Source: Synergistaceae bacterium (GTDB lineage: Bacteria > Synergistota > Synergistia > Synergistales > Acetomicrobiaceae). Taken from it: a stretch of DNA of 54,071 nucleotides. The position numbers and the translations under genes were made by a program. Positions within the stretch are counted from its first letter, which is position 1; each line of letters opens with the position of its first letter. A model generated the notes under the pieces. The model was not told the origin of the DNA, ran no database searches, and saw only the letters and a list, made by a program, of their open reading frames with translations. This document shows positions 1-9,041 of this stretch, piece after piece. The stretch is taken from the NCBI GenBank assembly GCA_012518015.1, contig JAAYTM010000028.1, positions 1-54,071 of the forward strand, in the 5' to 3' direction.

Positions 1-819
1 GAGTGTGGAGTCCACTTCGGGCATCAGACTCGAAGATGGGATCCAAAGATGAAGCCCTATATTTTTACGGAGCGCAACGGTATTTACATAATAGATCTAC
101 AAAAGACCGTCAAGGCTATTGAGAGGGCATATGATTTCTTGAGGGAGGTTGCCAAAGGAGGAGGTTCTGTCCTCTTTGTTGGCACTAAGCGTCAGGCCCA
201 AGAGACGATTCGAGAGGAAGCGGAGCGTTGTGGCCAGTTTTATATTAATCAAAGATGGCTGGGTGGTTTGCTTACCAACTTCTCGACCATTTCAAAGAGA
301 GTTCGCCGCATGATTGAGCTCCAAGAGATGGAGGAAAAAGGAGAATTTCTGAAATATCCGAAGAAAGAAGCAATCAAGCTTCGCAAAGAAAAAGAAAGAC
401 TTGAGAAGTATTTAATCGGAATTAGAGATATGCGAGATTTGCCTGACGCCTTGTTCGTGGTAGATCCGCGCAGGGAGTACATCGCGGTTGCTGAAGCCAG
501 AAGGCTTTACATCCCTATAATCTCTATCGTTGATACCAACTGTGATCCGACGGTGGTCGATTTTCCCATACCTGGAAACGATGACGCTATCAGGGCTATC
601 AGGTTGATAACACAATTAATGGCTGATGCTATTATCGAAGGACGCCAGGGTGTCGATAGCATGGCGGCTCAAAAAGAGGTAGTATCAGTAGGCCCTGATG
701 ATGAGGAGCCATCGGAAGAGATTGAGGTAAGGGAAAAATTGCGCGAAGTTTACGGTGAATTTGAAGAAGAACTTGTCGAAGATGAACTTGAAGAGCGCAA
801 AGGCTGGAAGGAGGAATAA
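1..819 (+). CDS. rpsB: 30S ribosomal protein S2, 5'-truncated by window edge
   Basis: Ribosomal protein S2 of the small subunit, needed for S1 docking and translation initiation. The ORF track starts at an internal ATG, but the frame is open to base 1 and reads [18 protein letters not shown], the conserved S2 N-terminal motif, so the true start lies a few codons outside the window. The body has the S2 hallmarks [22 protein letters not shown] and the [16 protein letters not shown] stretch. The C-terminus is a glutamate-rich tail, usual for S2. The stop is followed after 3 bases by tsf, the conserved rpsB-tsf-pyrH-frr order of many bacteria. Identification is certain; only the start is missing. 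Confidence 0.97.
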   Translation, partial: ECGVHFGHQTRRWDPKMKPYIFTERNGIYIIDLQKTVKAIERAYDFLREVAKGGGSVLFVGTKRQAQETIREEAERCGQFYINQRWLGGLLTNFSTISKRVRRMIELQEMEEKGEFLKYPKKEAIKLRKEKERLEKYLIGIRDMRDLPDALFVVDPRREYIAVAEARRLYIPIISIVDTNCDPTVVDFPIPGNDDAIRAIRLITQLMADAIIEGRQGVDSMAAQKEVVSVGPDDEEPSEEIEVREKLREVYGEFEEELVEDELEERKGWKEE

Positions 820-822
820 TAA

Positions 823-1416
823 ATGGCCGTGAATACAAAGCTTGTCAAAGAGCTGCGGGAACGCACCGGTGCGGGTATACTAGACTGCAAAAAAGCCTTA
901 GAAGAATGTGGGGAAGATGTAGAAAAGGCCATAGACTACCTCAGGGAAAAAGGCATTGCTAAGGCCGCTAAAAAAGCCGGGAGGGCTGCAACCGAGGGAT
1001 TAGTATTCAGTTATATACACATGACTGGTAAGATTGGCACGCTTCTTGAACTAAACTGCGAGACGGATTTTGTGGCCAGGACCGACGAATTTCAAACGCT
1101 GGGCAAGGAGATAGCGATGCATATTGCCGCTGCCTCTCCATACTATATATCCCCTGAGGATGTACCTGCTGAGGATTTAGAACGAGAGAAGGAAATATAT
1201 CGCAAGCAGGCCCTAGAAGAAGGCAAGCCTGAACATATAGTGGATAAGATAGCCGAAGGACGTCTTAAAAAGTTCTATGAAAATACATGCTTGCTTGAAC
1301 AGGCGTGGATAAGGGATCCCGATAAAAAGATCAAGGATCTAATAACCGAAGCGATAGCAAAACTGGGCGAAAACATAGTTATCGGAAGATTTGCCAGGTT
1401 TGCAATAGGGGAATAA
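823..1416 (+). CDS. tsf: Elongation factor Ts (short form)
   Basis: Nucleotide exchange factor for EF-Tu in the cytoplasm. At 197 residues it is the short form known from Thermus and several thermophiles rather than the roughly 280-residue E. coli type. The N-terminal UBA-like domain (about residues 1-50, [18 protein letters not shown]) contains the TGAG(I/M)DCKKAL signature. The core carries the second signature [16 protein letters not shown] (about residues 74-89), which contacts EF-Tu. It sits three bases after rpsB with a GGAGG-type ribosome binding site inside the end of rpsB, so the two are co-transcribed. A hairpin terminator follows it. Confidence 0.97.
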   Translation: MAVNTKLVKELRERTGAGILDCKKALEECGEDVEKAIDYLREKGIAKAAKKAGRAATEGLVFSYIHMTGKIGTLLELNCETDFVARTDEFQTLGKEIAMHIAAASPYYISPEDVPAEDLEREKEIYRKQALEEGKPEHIVDKIAEGRLKKFYENTCLLEQAWIRDPDKKIKDLITEAIAKLGENIVIGRFARFAIGE

Positions 1417-1429
1417 TTAGAAATATGTT

Positions 1430-1463
1430 GAGGGGTTGGGCTTTCCTGACCCCTCTTTAATTT
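1430..1463 (+). terminator. Hairpin terminator after tsf
   Basis: Arms GAGGGGT (1430-1436) and ACCCCTC (1449-1455) are followed by TTTAATTT. This is a typical intrinsic terminator, probably partial, between rpsB-tsf and pyrH-frr. The short gap to pyrH suggests that read-through or an unrecognised promoter supplies pyrH. Confidence 0.7.
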
Positions 1464-1495
1464 AATAAACATACAACATTGGAGGTTGACGCGCT

Positions 1496-2251
1496 TTGGG
1501 GTGCGATAATTTCAGGTATAAGCGTATACTGCTGAAGTTATCCGGTGAAGTTTTGGCCGGCGATAAATCGTTTGGCATTGACTTTGATGCTGTTGCCAAA
1601 ATCTCAAAGGAAATAGTTGAGGTGGCCCAGCATGGGATTCAAATAGCGATGGTAGTAGGAGGCGGCAACATTTTTCGGGGCTCTCAAGCTGCGGCCGTTG
1701 GGATGGACAGACCACAGGCAGATTACATGGGCATGCTCGCAACCGTTATAAACGCACTGGCTTTACAGGATAATTTGGAGCGTTTGGGTTTGCCCACAAG
1801 GGTTCAGACAGCTGTGAACATGCAGGAAATTGCTGAGCCTTTTATTAGGAGGCGCGCCTTGAGACACTTGGAAAAAGGGCGCGTGGTTATTTTTGCGGCT
1901 GGAACGGGATCTCCTTACTTTTCAACTGATACGGCAGCTTCGCTTCGTGCAGCAGAGGTTGGAGCGGATTGTTTGCTTAAAGCCACAAAAGTAGAAGGCA
2001 TTTACGACAAAGATCCGATGAAGTATGAAGATGCAAAAAAACTGTCATTTGTGACGTACCTGGAGGCATTAAGCAAACAGCTTAAGATCATGGATGCTAC
2101 GGCCTTTTCGCTTTGCATGGAAAATTCAATTCCCATCATAGTTTTTGATATACTTCAAGAGGGAAACCTTAAAAGGTTATTGATAGATGGCGAACCAATA
2201 GGCACGTTAGTTTCTGCGAGAGGGGGGAGTGGTGGTTATGGCTGTGGATAG
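1496..2251 (+). CDS. pyrH: UMP kinase
   Basis: Uridylate kinase converts UMP to UDP with ATP in pyrimidine nucleotide synthesis; it is a hexameric amino-acid-kinase-fold enzyme. The N-terminal [11 protein letters not shown] motif, GGGNIFRG phosphate loop (about residues 55-62), [13 protein letters not shown] and the [14 protein letters not shown] segment are all diagnostic. The start is a TTG at 1496, supported by GGAGG about 10 bases upstream; no better ATG lies before the kinase motif. Length (251) fits the family. The 3' end overlaps frr by 14 bases, indicating translational coupling. Confidence 0.96.
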   Translation: MGCDNFRYKRILLKLSGEVLAGDKSFGIDFDAVAKISKEIVEVAQHGIQIAMVVGGGNIFRGSQAAAVGMDRPQADYMGMLATVINALALQDNLERLGLPTRVQTAVNMQEIAEPFIRRRALRHLEKGRVVIFAAGTGSPYFSTDTAASLRAAEVGADCLLKATKVEGIYDKDPMKYEDAKKLSFVTYLEALSKQLKIMDATAFSLCMENSIPIIVFDILQEGNLKRLLIDGEPIGTLVSARGGSGGYGCG

Positions 2252-2801
2252 GAAAATTTTAAAGGATATGCGAGAATCGATGAAAAAAGCCGTTGAGCAT
2301 TTTAAGTCAGAGATGGTTGGCATACGTGCTGGGCGAGCCCATCCCGCTTTGGTTGAAAACATTAAGGCGGATTATTATGGAGTACCAACGCCTATCAAAC
2401 AGATGGGGACCATATCTATACCTGAACCGCGACAAATCCTGATATCCCTTTGGGATAAGACGGCAATAAAAGCCGTTGAAAAGGCCATACAAGCATCGCA
2501 GCTTGGTGTAATGCCTCAAGTAGATGGGGAAAACATTAGAATCACACTGCCGGAACTGACGAAGGAAAGAAGGGTAGAGCTATCGCGATTAGTGAAAAAA
2601 TTTGCCGAGGAAGCCAGAATTGCTATAAGGAACATAAGGCGCGAAGTCCTAGATGAATTGAGGCGGCAGGAAAAAGAAGGGGAAATCAGCGAGGACGAAC
2701 TTAAGCGCCTTCAACAGGAAGTGCAAGATATAACGGATGAATATATCGAAATGGTGAACAAAATATTGGAAGAAAAAGAAAAGGAAATCTTGGAAGGTTA
2801 G
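2238..2801 (+). CDS. frr: Ribosome recycling factor
   Basis: Releases ribosomes from mRNA after termination together with EF-G. The protein is 187 residues from the ATG at 2238 ([10 protein letters not shown]); the ORF track starts 9 bases earlier at a GTG, but AGGGGGGAG at about 2221-2229 is better spaced to the ATG. Motifs include [15 protein letters not shown] in the first third and [18 protein letters not shown] in the last third, forming the long three-helix bundle. It overlaps pyrH by 14 bases. Known neighbours in other genomes (uppS, cdsA) are not here; carbamate kinase follows instead. Confidence 0.96.
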   Translation: MAVDRKILKDMRESMKKAVEHFKSEMVGIRAGRAHPALVENIKADYYGVPTPIKQMGTISIPEPRQILISLWDKTAIKAVEKAIQASQLGVMPQVDGENIRITLPELTKERRVELSRLVKKFAEEARIAIRNIRREVLDELRRQEKEGEISEDELKRLQQEVQDITDEYIEMVNKILEEKEKEILEG

Positions 2802-2862
2802 CACAACCAACTCCCGTCGAATATTTTATAAAATAAAAGCCCTTGGCAATGGAGGGTTCAAA

Positions 2863-3831
2863 GTGACAGAAAAGGTGGTAGTCGCCTTAGGAGGCAACGC
2901 AATACTTCAAAGTGGACAAGAGGGAACCTTTGAGGAACAGATGGAAAATGTTAAGTCCACTGCTATGCAAATAGTGAGGATGCTTGAAGCAGGTTATGAG
3001 GTGGTAGTCACTCATGGCAACGGACCACAAGTAGGCGCGATCTTGATTCAAAACGAAGCGGGAAGCAACTTGGTGCCGCCAATGCCTATGGACGTATGTG
3101 GGGCCGAGAGTCAAGGCATGATAGGTTATATGTTGTGCCAGGCTTTAAAAAACTGCATGCTTGGTAAAAAGTTAAAAGGGTGGGAACCTTGTTGTGTCGT
3201 GACGCAGGTCGAAGTTGACCCCGATGACCCTGCCTTTGTCAATCCTACCAAGCCGGTAGGGCCTTTCTATACCGCCGAGGAAGCTGAAAAGAGGATGATC
3301 GAGAAGGGCGAAGTATGGATCGAAGATTCGGGGAGGGGATGGCGCCGTGTTGTTCCTTCGCCAGATCCGAAACATATCGTCGAAATAGAAGGGATCAGGC
3401 ACTTATTTGACGAGAGGTTTTTAGTCATAGCCTGTGGCGGAGGCGGGATTCCCGTCATTAAGAAAAAAGATGGCACTTACCAAGGTGTAGAGGCTGTAAT
3501 TGATAAAGACCTTGCAGGTGAAAGGTTGGCCCAAGAAGTTGGAGCCGATATATTCATGATTCTAACGGATGTTCCCAAAGTTGCCATCAATTTCAAAAAA
3601 CCCAACGAAAAATGGCTCGACGTAGTGACTCCCGAAGAACTAAGAGCTTACGAGGCTGAAGGTCACTTTAAAACCGGGAGCATGGAACCCAAAGTCAAAG
3701 CTGTCATTAGGTTCATAGAAAATGGAGGCAAAAGAGCAATAATCGCTAAGTTGGACTCCGCTTTGGAAGCTTTAAAAGGCGAGACGGGGACTCAGATAGT
3801 TTCTGTTAAAGAAAAAAGTTCCATATTGTAA
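2863..3831 (+). CDS. arcC: Carbamate kinase
   Basis: Catalyses carbamoyl phosphate + ADP to ATP + carbamate, the ATP-yielding last step of arginine deiminase, agmatine or allantoin breakdown. The 322-residue length fits. Motifs: [10 protein letters not shown] at the N-terminus, THGNGPQVG (about residues 50-58), [12 protein letters not shown] (about 213-224) and the C-terminal [11 protein letters not shown]-like [14 protein letters not shown]. The start is GTG with GGAGGG upstream. No arginine deiminase or carbamoyltransferase gene is beside it, so the carbamoyl phosphate source is elsewhere in the genome. A strong bidirectional terminator follows. Confidence 0.95.
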   Translation: MTEKVVVALGGNAILQSGQEGTFEEQMENVKSTAMQIVRMLEAGYEVVVTHGNGPQVGAILIQNEAGSNLVPPMPMDVCGAESQGMIGYMLCQALKNCMLGKKLKGWEPCCVVTQVEVDPDDPAFVNPTKPVGPFYTAEEAEKRMIEKGEVWIEDSGRGWRRVVPSPDPKHIVEIEGIRHLFDERFLVIACGGGGIPVIKKKDGTYQGVEAVIDKDLAGERLAQEVGADIFMILTDVPKVAINFKKPNEKWLDVVTPEELRAYEAEGHFKTGSMEPKVKAVIRFIENGGKRAIIAKLDSALEALKGETGTQIVSVKEKSSIL

Positions 3832-3877
3832 TAAATTTGTAATAAATTGTATTGTAATGATAAGAAGTTTAAAATTA

Positions 3878-3935
3878 AAAACCGCGAGGAGGTTGTTTTT
3901 TAACGGCGACAAACCTAATGCCTCGCGGTTTTTTG
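3878..3935. terminator. Bidirectional terminator between arcC and the convergent aminotransferase
   Basis: Arms ACCGCGAGG (3881-3889) and CCTCGCGGT (3921-3929), with A-rich sequence before and TTTTTT after. The same hairpin can end arcC on the plus strand and the aminotransferase gene on the minus strand. Confidence 0.8.
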
Positions 3936-3958
3936 CGTCAAGTAAGTCTTTACTTGCG

Positions 3959-5152
3959 TTATCTTATAGTCGCTACCATCTCCTTGAAGCGCCTTATTCC
4001 CTCTTCTATTTCTTCCATTGAATTGGCGTAAGAGAACCTTACGAACCCAGGAACCAGGAAGGCGCTACCTGGAACTATGGCTATATATTTACTCTCCAGG
4101 GCCATCTCGCAAAATTTGACGTCATCGTCAATAGTTTTACCTTCGTACGTCTTTCCTAAGCAGTTTCTGATATCTACAAACACGTAAAAGGCCCCTTTCG
4201 GTTCCACAAGTGTTATGTTAGGTATTTCACGGAGCAAGGAGACCATCTTTTTTCGCCTTTCATCGAATGCCTTGTGCATCTTCTTTACGTCTTCCTCGGC
4301 TCCTCTTAGGGCTCCAAGCGCGGCCCATTGGGCGATGGAACAAGGATTCGAAGTAAGATGGCCCTGAAAGTCGCCGATCTTTGACATGGCCTCCTGTGGG
4401 CCAAGTGCATAACCAATTCTCCAACCGGTCATTGCGTAAGCTTTACTGGCTCCATTGATTAATATTGTGCGATCGCGCAATCTGGAATCCAGCGAAACGA
4501 TGTTTATGTGTTCTAGTTCGTCGTAGACCAGCCTTTCGTATATTTCGTCGTAAATGATCCACAAGTCGTGTTTGACGACTAAGTCAGCTATAGCTTGTAA
4601 AGTTTCTTCGGGATACACGACGCCTACCGGATTAGAAGGCGTGTTGATTATCATGCCTCGTGTGTTGGGGGTCAGCGAAGCCTCAATACTTGAAGGAGAG
4701 GGCAAAAAATTCGATTGGGTGGTATCAATAATTACGGGTTTTCCGCCACATAGCTTAATCTGTTCGACGTAGCTCACCCACGCCGGAGCAAATATCAAAA
4801 CTTCATCGCCAGGATCCACAAAACATCCAAGCGACTCAAAAATGAGGGGTTTTGCGCCGGAACCAATGATCACTTCCTTGCTTGGGTTATATTTAAGGCC
4901 AAAGCGCCTTTCGTAGTACTTGGCCACTTCTTCTTTCAGTTCCGGTATTCCGGTTGCGGGTGTATAGTGAGTTTCTCCCTTATCTATAGCTTCTTTTGCT
5001 GCGTCAAGCGCAGCCTTTGGAGAGGTGAAATCCGGTTCGCCCGCACCAAAGGATATTACTGGTTTTCCTTCGCGCTTCATGGCCTTGGCTTTTCCGCTGA
5101 TGGCCAAAGTCGCGGATGGCTCCATGTTTTTTGCCCTTGTCGAAAACTTCAT
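3959..5152 (-). CDS. Aspartate aminotransferase family, class I (PLP)
   Basis: Fold-type I PLP aminotransferase, most likely aspartate:2-oxoglutarate aminotransferase of the thermophilic Ib subgroup (397 residues). Seen: PVISFGAGEPDFTSPKAA near the N-terminus, TPATGIPELKEEVA, the NTPSNPVGVVYP motif, DEIYERLVYD, and the Schiff-base lysine in NGASKAYAMTGWRIGYALG. The C-terminal arginine that binds the substrate carboxylate is in GFVRFSYANS. The ATG start has AGGAGGG about 7 bases upstream. Class I members also include aromatic and alanine aminotransferases, so the exact substrate is not proven. Confidence 0.88.
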   Translation of the reverse strand: MKFSTRAKNMEPSATLAISGKAKAMKREGKPVISFGAGEPDFTSPKAALDAAKEAIDKGETHYTPATGIPELKEEVAKYYERRFGLKYNPSKEVIIGSGAKPLIFESLGCFVDPGDEVLIFAPAWVSYVEQIKLCGGKPVIIDTTQSNFLPSPSSIEASLTPNTRGMIINTPSNPVGVVYPEETLQAIADLVVKHDLWIIYDEIYERLVYDELEHINIVSLDSRLRDRTILINGASKAYAMTGWRIGYALGPQEAMSKIGDFQGHLTSNPCSIAQWAALGALRGAEEDVKKMHKAFDERRKKMVSLLREIPNITLVEPKGAFYVFVDIRNCLGKTYEGKTIDDDVKFCEMALESKYIAIVPGSAFLVPGFVRFSYANSMEEIEEGIRRFKEMVATIR

Positions 5153-5190
5153 CGAAACATCCCTCCTGAAATTGCATGCTATTATTATGT

Positions 5191-5196
5191 ATTATA
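5191..5196 (-). promoter_or_regulatory. Candidate -10 box for the aminotransferase gene
   Basis: The minus strand carries a perfect TATAAT about 39 bases before the ATG. The sequence 17 bases further upstream does not resemble TTGACA, so this is a weak call. Confidence 0.35.
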
Positions 5197-5416
5197 AAGC
5201 ATTTACTCATCTTGAGCTATTTTGTTAAAAAGCCCGATTAAGTAAAAAATCGCCTATTATGATATTATCTGGTTAAAATAAAGGATATTGTTTAATCTAA
5301 GGCAAGTTGCTTGTAACCGGTTAAATGTGAATTTAGGCCCTATCCGCTCGAGGAAAACGATCATACGTGGTAAAATAAGCTTACCATTGCACCGGAAATG
5401 ACTGGAGGCGATATTG

Positions 5417-5950
5417 ATGGATATAAGGTTTGTCACGCGCAATGTTAATATTTCGGACACATCTAAGGCCTATATGGAGTCGAAACTATCCAAGCTTGAG
5501 AAATTCTTTGATCGTATTTTGGACACCCAAGTTGTTGTCAGTTACACCCGCGGAATGCATGTAGTTGAGATAACTTCAGATGTCAATGGTGTCATAATGA
5601 GGGGTGAGGATTATGCTCCCGATATCCGCAAAGCCTTTGACAAAGCGTTAAAAAATATCGAGAGGCAAATCAAGCGTCACAAATCCTATCTCCAAGACAG
5701 AGTTCAACTAAAAACTCACGATATTTCCTTCGGATTAGAACCTGCTGATACTCGTCCCGTAGAGGAGGAAGCTATATTTTTTGAAAGAAGAAAACGAGTA
5801 CCCATTAAGGCTATGACACCAGAAGAGGCAACATTGCAGATGAACCTGCTTGGTCATGACTTCTTCGTCTTCAGAAATGCCGACACGGGATTGATAAACG
5901 TGGTTTACAGAAGAAAAAGTGGAGGCTATGGTTTGATCGAACCCGAATAG
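5417..5950 (+). CDS. hpf: Ribosome hibernation promoting factor, long form
   Basis: Long HPF dimerises 70S ribosomes into 100S particles when growth stops. The N-terminal S30AE/YfiA domain spans about residues 1-100 (IRFVTRNVNISDTSKAYMES), then a linker, then the C-terminal dimerisation domain about 120-177 with KRVPIKAMTPEEATLQM and the terminal VVYRRKSGGYGLIEP, typical of the long form. The track uses a TTG at 5414; the ATG at 5417 is preferred with GGAGG 8 bases before it. It stands alone between divergent and terminated neighbours. Confidence 0.94.
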   Translation: MDIRFVTRNVNISDTSKAYMESKLSKLEKFFDRILDTQVVVSYTRGMHVVEITSDVNGVIMRGEDYAPDIRKAFDKALKNIERQIKRHKSYLQDRVQLKTHDISFGLEPADTRPVEEEAIFFERRKRVPIKAMTPEEATLQMNLLGHDFFVFRNADTGLINVVYRRKSGGYGLIEPE

Positions 5951-5988
5951 TAAATGTGGACTTTAGAGCCGACAATTTAAAATTCACC

Positions 5989-6017
5989 TAAGGGGGCGAT
6001 CAGCCCCCCTTAATTTT
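5989..6017 (+). terminator. Terminator after hpf
   Basis: Arms TAAGGGGGC and GCCCCCCTTA (one-base bulge) with a GATCA loop and a TTTT tail. Confidence 0.75.
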
Positions 6018-6025
6018 GGTATAAA
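6017..6025 (+). promoter_or_regulatory. Candidate extended -10 for hypAB
   Basis: TGGTATAAA immediately after the hpf terminator looks like an extended -10 element about 25 bases before the hypA ATG. There is no good -35 because that position lies in the terminator stem. Confidence 0.3.
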
Positions 6026-6048
6026 ATCGAACTGGTAGGTGCAGTCAT

Positions 6049-6417
6049 ATGCATGAAATGTCTATTGTAGAGGCGTTGATGGAACAAATAACTAAAATGG
6101 CTCAAGAACAAAATTGGGAAGCTGTTACTCGTGTGCGACTAAAGGTAGGAGCTATGCGTCAAATTGTGCCTGATATACTTGTGTTCTGTTTTAACGTAGC
6201 TTCAAAGGGCACCATAATGGAAGGTGCAATACTTGAGATGGAAGAAGTTCCTTTGCGCGTTAAGTGTGAAGGTTGTGGCCATATATGGAATGACAAGGAG
6301 TTTTTAGGTTTGTGTCCTGAGTGTGGTTCTATCGATGTAAACGTCTTAGGTGGAATGGAACTTGAGTTGACTAACTTGGAGGTGGAAGTAAAACATGCCA
6401 AAGCTCGTGAACATTAA
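6049..6417 (+). CDS. hypA: Hydrogenase nickel incorporation protein HypA
   Basis: Nickel metallochaperone for [NiFe]-hydrogenase maturation, working with HypB. The N-terminus MHEMSI holds His2, the nickel ligand, and the zinc site is made by CEGC (about residues 74-77) and CPEC (about 91-94). The 122-residue length is slightly longer than usual. It overlaps hypB by 23 bases, so the two are translationally coupled. No hydrogenase subunits or hypCDEF lie in the window, so this pair is unlinked from its client. Confidence 0.95.
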   Translation: MHEMSIVEALMEQITKMAQEQNWEAVTRVRLKVGAMRQIVPDILVFCFNVASKGTIMEGAILEMEEVPLRVKCEGCGHIWNDKEFLGLCPECGSIDVNVLGGMELELTNLEVEVKHAKAREH

Positions 6418-7054
6418 AAAGTCCGTGATGGCGGCGGACGAAGAACACGCTTCTTTTATTAGGAACATAATGCGTGAAAAGGGAATATTGATGATAAACA
6501 TGATAGGTTCTCCCGGATCGGGCAAGACTACAGTGCTGGAGAAGTTATTGCCAGCATTGGATTTGAGATGCGCAGTTATAGAGGGGGACGTTGCAACATC
6601 TAAGGATGCTGAACGCATTGCCGCTACAGGAACGCCGGTAGTTCAGATAAATACCCAGGGAGGATGTCACCTGGAGGCCCATTTAGTGAGGAAAGCCTTG
6701 CAGGATATACCGATTGATGATATAGATGTCCTTTTCGTCGAAAATGTCGGAAATTTGGTATGCCCAGCGGAGTTTGACCTGGGTGAATCCTTTAAAATGG
6801 CCATTTCAAGCGTTCCCGAAGGTGACGACAAGCCCCTCAAATATCCCTCATTATTTCACAAGGCGAGGGCTGTGCTGCTTACAAAGGTGGACCTACTGCC
6901 CTTTATAAAGTTTGATAAATCAACTTTCTGGAATGACGTAAAAAAGCTAAATCCGAAGGCGTCGAGGTTTGAACTCGCAGCGCTGGAAGACAAAGGTGTG
7001 GATGAATTAGTTAATTCCATAAAGGATTGGTTAAACGAGGTAAGGGGAAATTAA
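6395..7054 (+). CDS. hypB: Hydrogenase/urease nickel incorporation GTPase HypB
   Basis: SIMIBI-class GTPase that helps load nickel into hydrogenase. Walker A is GSPGSGKTT (about residues 37-45), followed by IEGDVATSKDAERI and the metal/switch motif NTQGGCHLEAHLV, then the LVCPAEFDLGE segment and LLTKVDLLPF (NKxD-like TKVD). The N-terminus lacks a His-rich or CXXCGC nickel-storage extension, so it is the minimal form (219 residues). The ATG start lies within the end of hypA. Confidence 0.95.
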   Translation: MPKLVNIKKSVMAADEEHASFIRNIMREKGILMINMIGSPGSGKTTVLEKLLPALDLRCAVIEGDVATSKDAERIAATGTPVVQINTQGGCHLEAHLVRKALQDIPIDDIDVLFVENVGNLVCPAEFDLGESFKMAISSVPEGDDKPLKYPSLFHKARAVLLTKVDLLPFIKFDKSTFWNDVKKLNPKASRFELAALEDKGVDELVNSIKDWLNEVRGN

Positions 7055-7055
7055 G

Positions 7056-9041
7056 TTGCAAGTTGAAGAGCTTCTTTCTCATTTGAACCCAAAACAAAGG
7101 GAAGCAGTTTTATACGACAAGGGCCCTCTTTTGGTTTTAGCTGGTGCCGGAAGCGGGAAGACGAGGGTGTTGACCTACAAGTTCGCCTACCTGGTTGCCT
7201 CCGGCCTTGCCTCGCCATGGCAGATTTTAGCGGTTACCTTTACCAATAAGGCTGCCAAAGAGATGAAAGACAGGGTTCAAAGCCTTTTGGGATCAAGTTT
7301 TAAAAATTTACATATTTCGACTTTTCATTCCTATGGCGTGGAACTTCTTTATCGCTATTCGAAGGAGACCCAAGATGTTGGGATAAAGGTTCCTTTTACA
7401 GTTTTCGATAAAGGCGATTCTAAAAAGGTAGTGGAAAAGCTAATGAGGGATTTCAATATTGACAAAAAGCGGTTTGACGCGATATTTATCCTGGATATGA
7501 TCTCAAGGGCTAAGGCAAATGCCGATCCGAAATCGCTTTTATCGGATGTTACGCTTGAGACAAGGTGGCGAGAATTTTACGATGCCTACAACGAGGAACT
7601 TCGAAGGCAGGGGGCAGTTGACTTCGATGATTTGCTTCTTTTGCCCCTACACTTGTTCAGCGTGAATGAAAGAGTGCTTGCAAAGGAGCGAGCACGTTTC
7701 AAGTGGGTACTCGTTGACGAATATCAAGACGTAAATCCGCCTCAGTATAAGCTTATCAAGATGCTGGCCAAATCTGGCAACATTATGGTTGTAGGCGATC
7801 CCGATCAGTCCATTTACGGATGGCGTGGGGCTAATATGTCCATAATAATGAACTTCGAGCACGATTTTCCCGGAGCTAAGGTGATCACCCTTGATCAAAA
7901 TTATAGGTCCACTGGCATGATCCTTGATGCTGCAAACGCAGTGATCAAGCATAATGCTGAAAGAAGACCTAAAGATCTGTGGACTGCAAATCAAAGAGGC
8001 ACCCCTGTCATGGTATATTTGGCAGGAAGCGACCGCCTCGAAGCGCAATTTATAGCTGACGAAATCAGAAAGCTGTGTCATTCGGGATATTCTTACGATG
8101 ATATAGCTGTACTTTATAGGATCAATGCCATGAGCCGAAGCTACGAACAGAACCTCATAAGTAGTGGCATTCCCTACAGGATCGTAAGAGGCGTTTCCTT
8201 CTATGAAAGAAGGGAAGTAAAAGACGTCTTATCTTACATGAGGCTGGCAGTTAATCCGGCCGATGGTGCCGCATTGCATAGGATAGGAAACGTGCCTGCC
8301 AGGGGTCTTGGTATAAAGAGTTTGGCGGCGCTGGAAAATTTCATCGCGAGCACGTCCTTGCAATATGCGAATCCCTTAGATCTATGGAAGGAACTTTCTT
8401 TAGCCAAAGATTTGCCGCTCAAGGGTAGAGCAAAAGCAGGTGCCAAAGAGATAGCAGATTATATGGTTCAAATATTGTTGCGCTCAAGCGAAATTAAAGA
8501 AGTCATATATTTCATAATGGACGAAATGGGATATGGTTTATATCTGAGGGAGAAATATCCCGACGACTGGGAGTCCAGGGTCGAAAACGTGCACGAGCTT
8601 CTTTCGGTAAGCGTGGAAGGTGGCGATTTGGCCAAGTTTTTATCGATGATCGCTCTTTATTCTGATGCGGATGTCGAAGAAATCGAGGGTAGCAGGGTAA
8701 ACCTGCTTACACTTCACGCCGCTAAGGGACTCGAGTTTCCCATCGTTTTTCTGGTTGGGTTGGAAGAAAACATTTTCCCCCACGCGAGGGCAAAAATGGA
8801 TGACTCGGAGCTGGAAGAAGAAAGAAGATTATGTTATGTGGGGATGACTCGTGCCATGGAAAGGTTGTATTTAACAGGCGCTCAAAGAAGAATGCTGTTT
8901 GGCAACTTGCAGTATAATGCCTTTTCGAGGTTTTTAGAGGAAATCCCCGAGTGCTATAAGAGAGTTTACGATATGGCTTTAGATGAAGAGGTGTTGACTG
9001 ATGTTGGTCATAGGGCTAACTGGAGATATTGGAGCAGGTAA
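7056..9041 (+). CDS. pcrA: UvrD/PcrA-type 3'-5' DNA helicase
   Basis: Superfamily 1A helicase of DNA repair and replication-conflict clearance. Motifs in order: LNPKQREAV (Q motif), GAGSGKT (Walker A, about residues 31-37), AVTFTNKAAKEMKDR (Ia), VDEYQDVN (II), GDPDQSIYGWRGA (III), QNYRST (IV), TLHAAKGLEFPIVFLVG (V) and RRLCYVGMTRA (VI). At 661 residues it lacks the full C-terminal Tudor-like extension of B. subtilis PcrA. The start is a TTG directly after the hypB stop. Its last 41 bases overlap the start of the next gene in another frame, an unusually long overlap. Confidence 0.95.
   Translation: MQVEELLSHLNPKQREAVLYDKGPLLVLAGAGSGKTRVLTYKFAYLVASGLASPWQILAVTFTNKAAKEMKDRVQSLLGSSFKNLHISTFHSYGVELLYRYSKETQDVGIKVPFTVFDKGDSKKVVEKLMRDFNIDKKRFDAIFILDMISRAKANADPKSLLSDVTLETRWREFYDAYNEELRRQGAVDFDDLLLLPLHLFSVNERVLAKERARFKWVLVDEYQDVNPPQYKLIKMLAKSGNIMVVGDPDQSIYGWRGANMSIIMNFEHDFPGAKVITLDQNYRSTGMILDAANAVIKHNAERRPKDLWTANQRGTPVMVYLAGSDRLEAQFIADEIRKLCHSGYSYDDIAVLYRINAMSRSYEQNLISSGIPYRIVRGVSFYERREVKDVLSYMRLAVNPADGAALHRIGNVPARGLGIKSLAALENFIASTSLQYANPLDLWKELSLAKDLPLKGRAKAGAKEIADYMVQILLRSSEIKEVIYFIMDEMGYGLYLREKYPDDWESRVENVHELLSVSVEGGDLAKFLSMIALYSDADVEEIEGSRVNLLTLHAAKGLEFPIVFLVGLEENIFPHARAKMDDSELEEERRLCYVGMTRAMERLYLTGAQRRMLFGNLQYNAFSRFLEEIPECYKRVYDMALDEEVLTDVGHRANWRYWSR

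Noticed and set aside
7647-8081. 144-residue minus-strand ORF
   Set aside because: Lies entirely inside pcrA motifs on the other strand; no recognisable protein.
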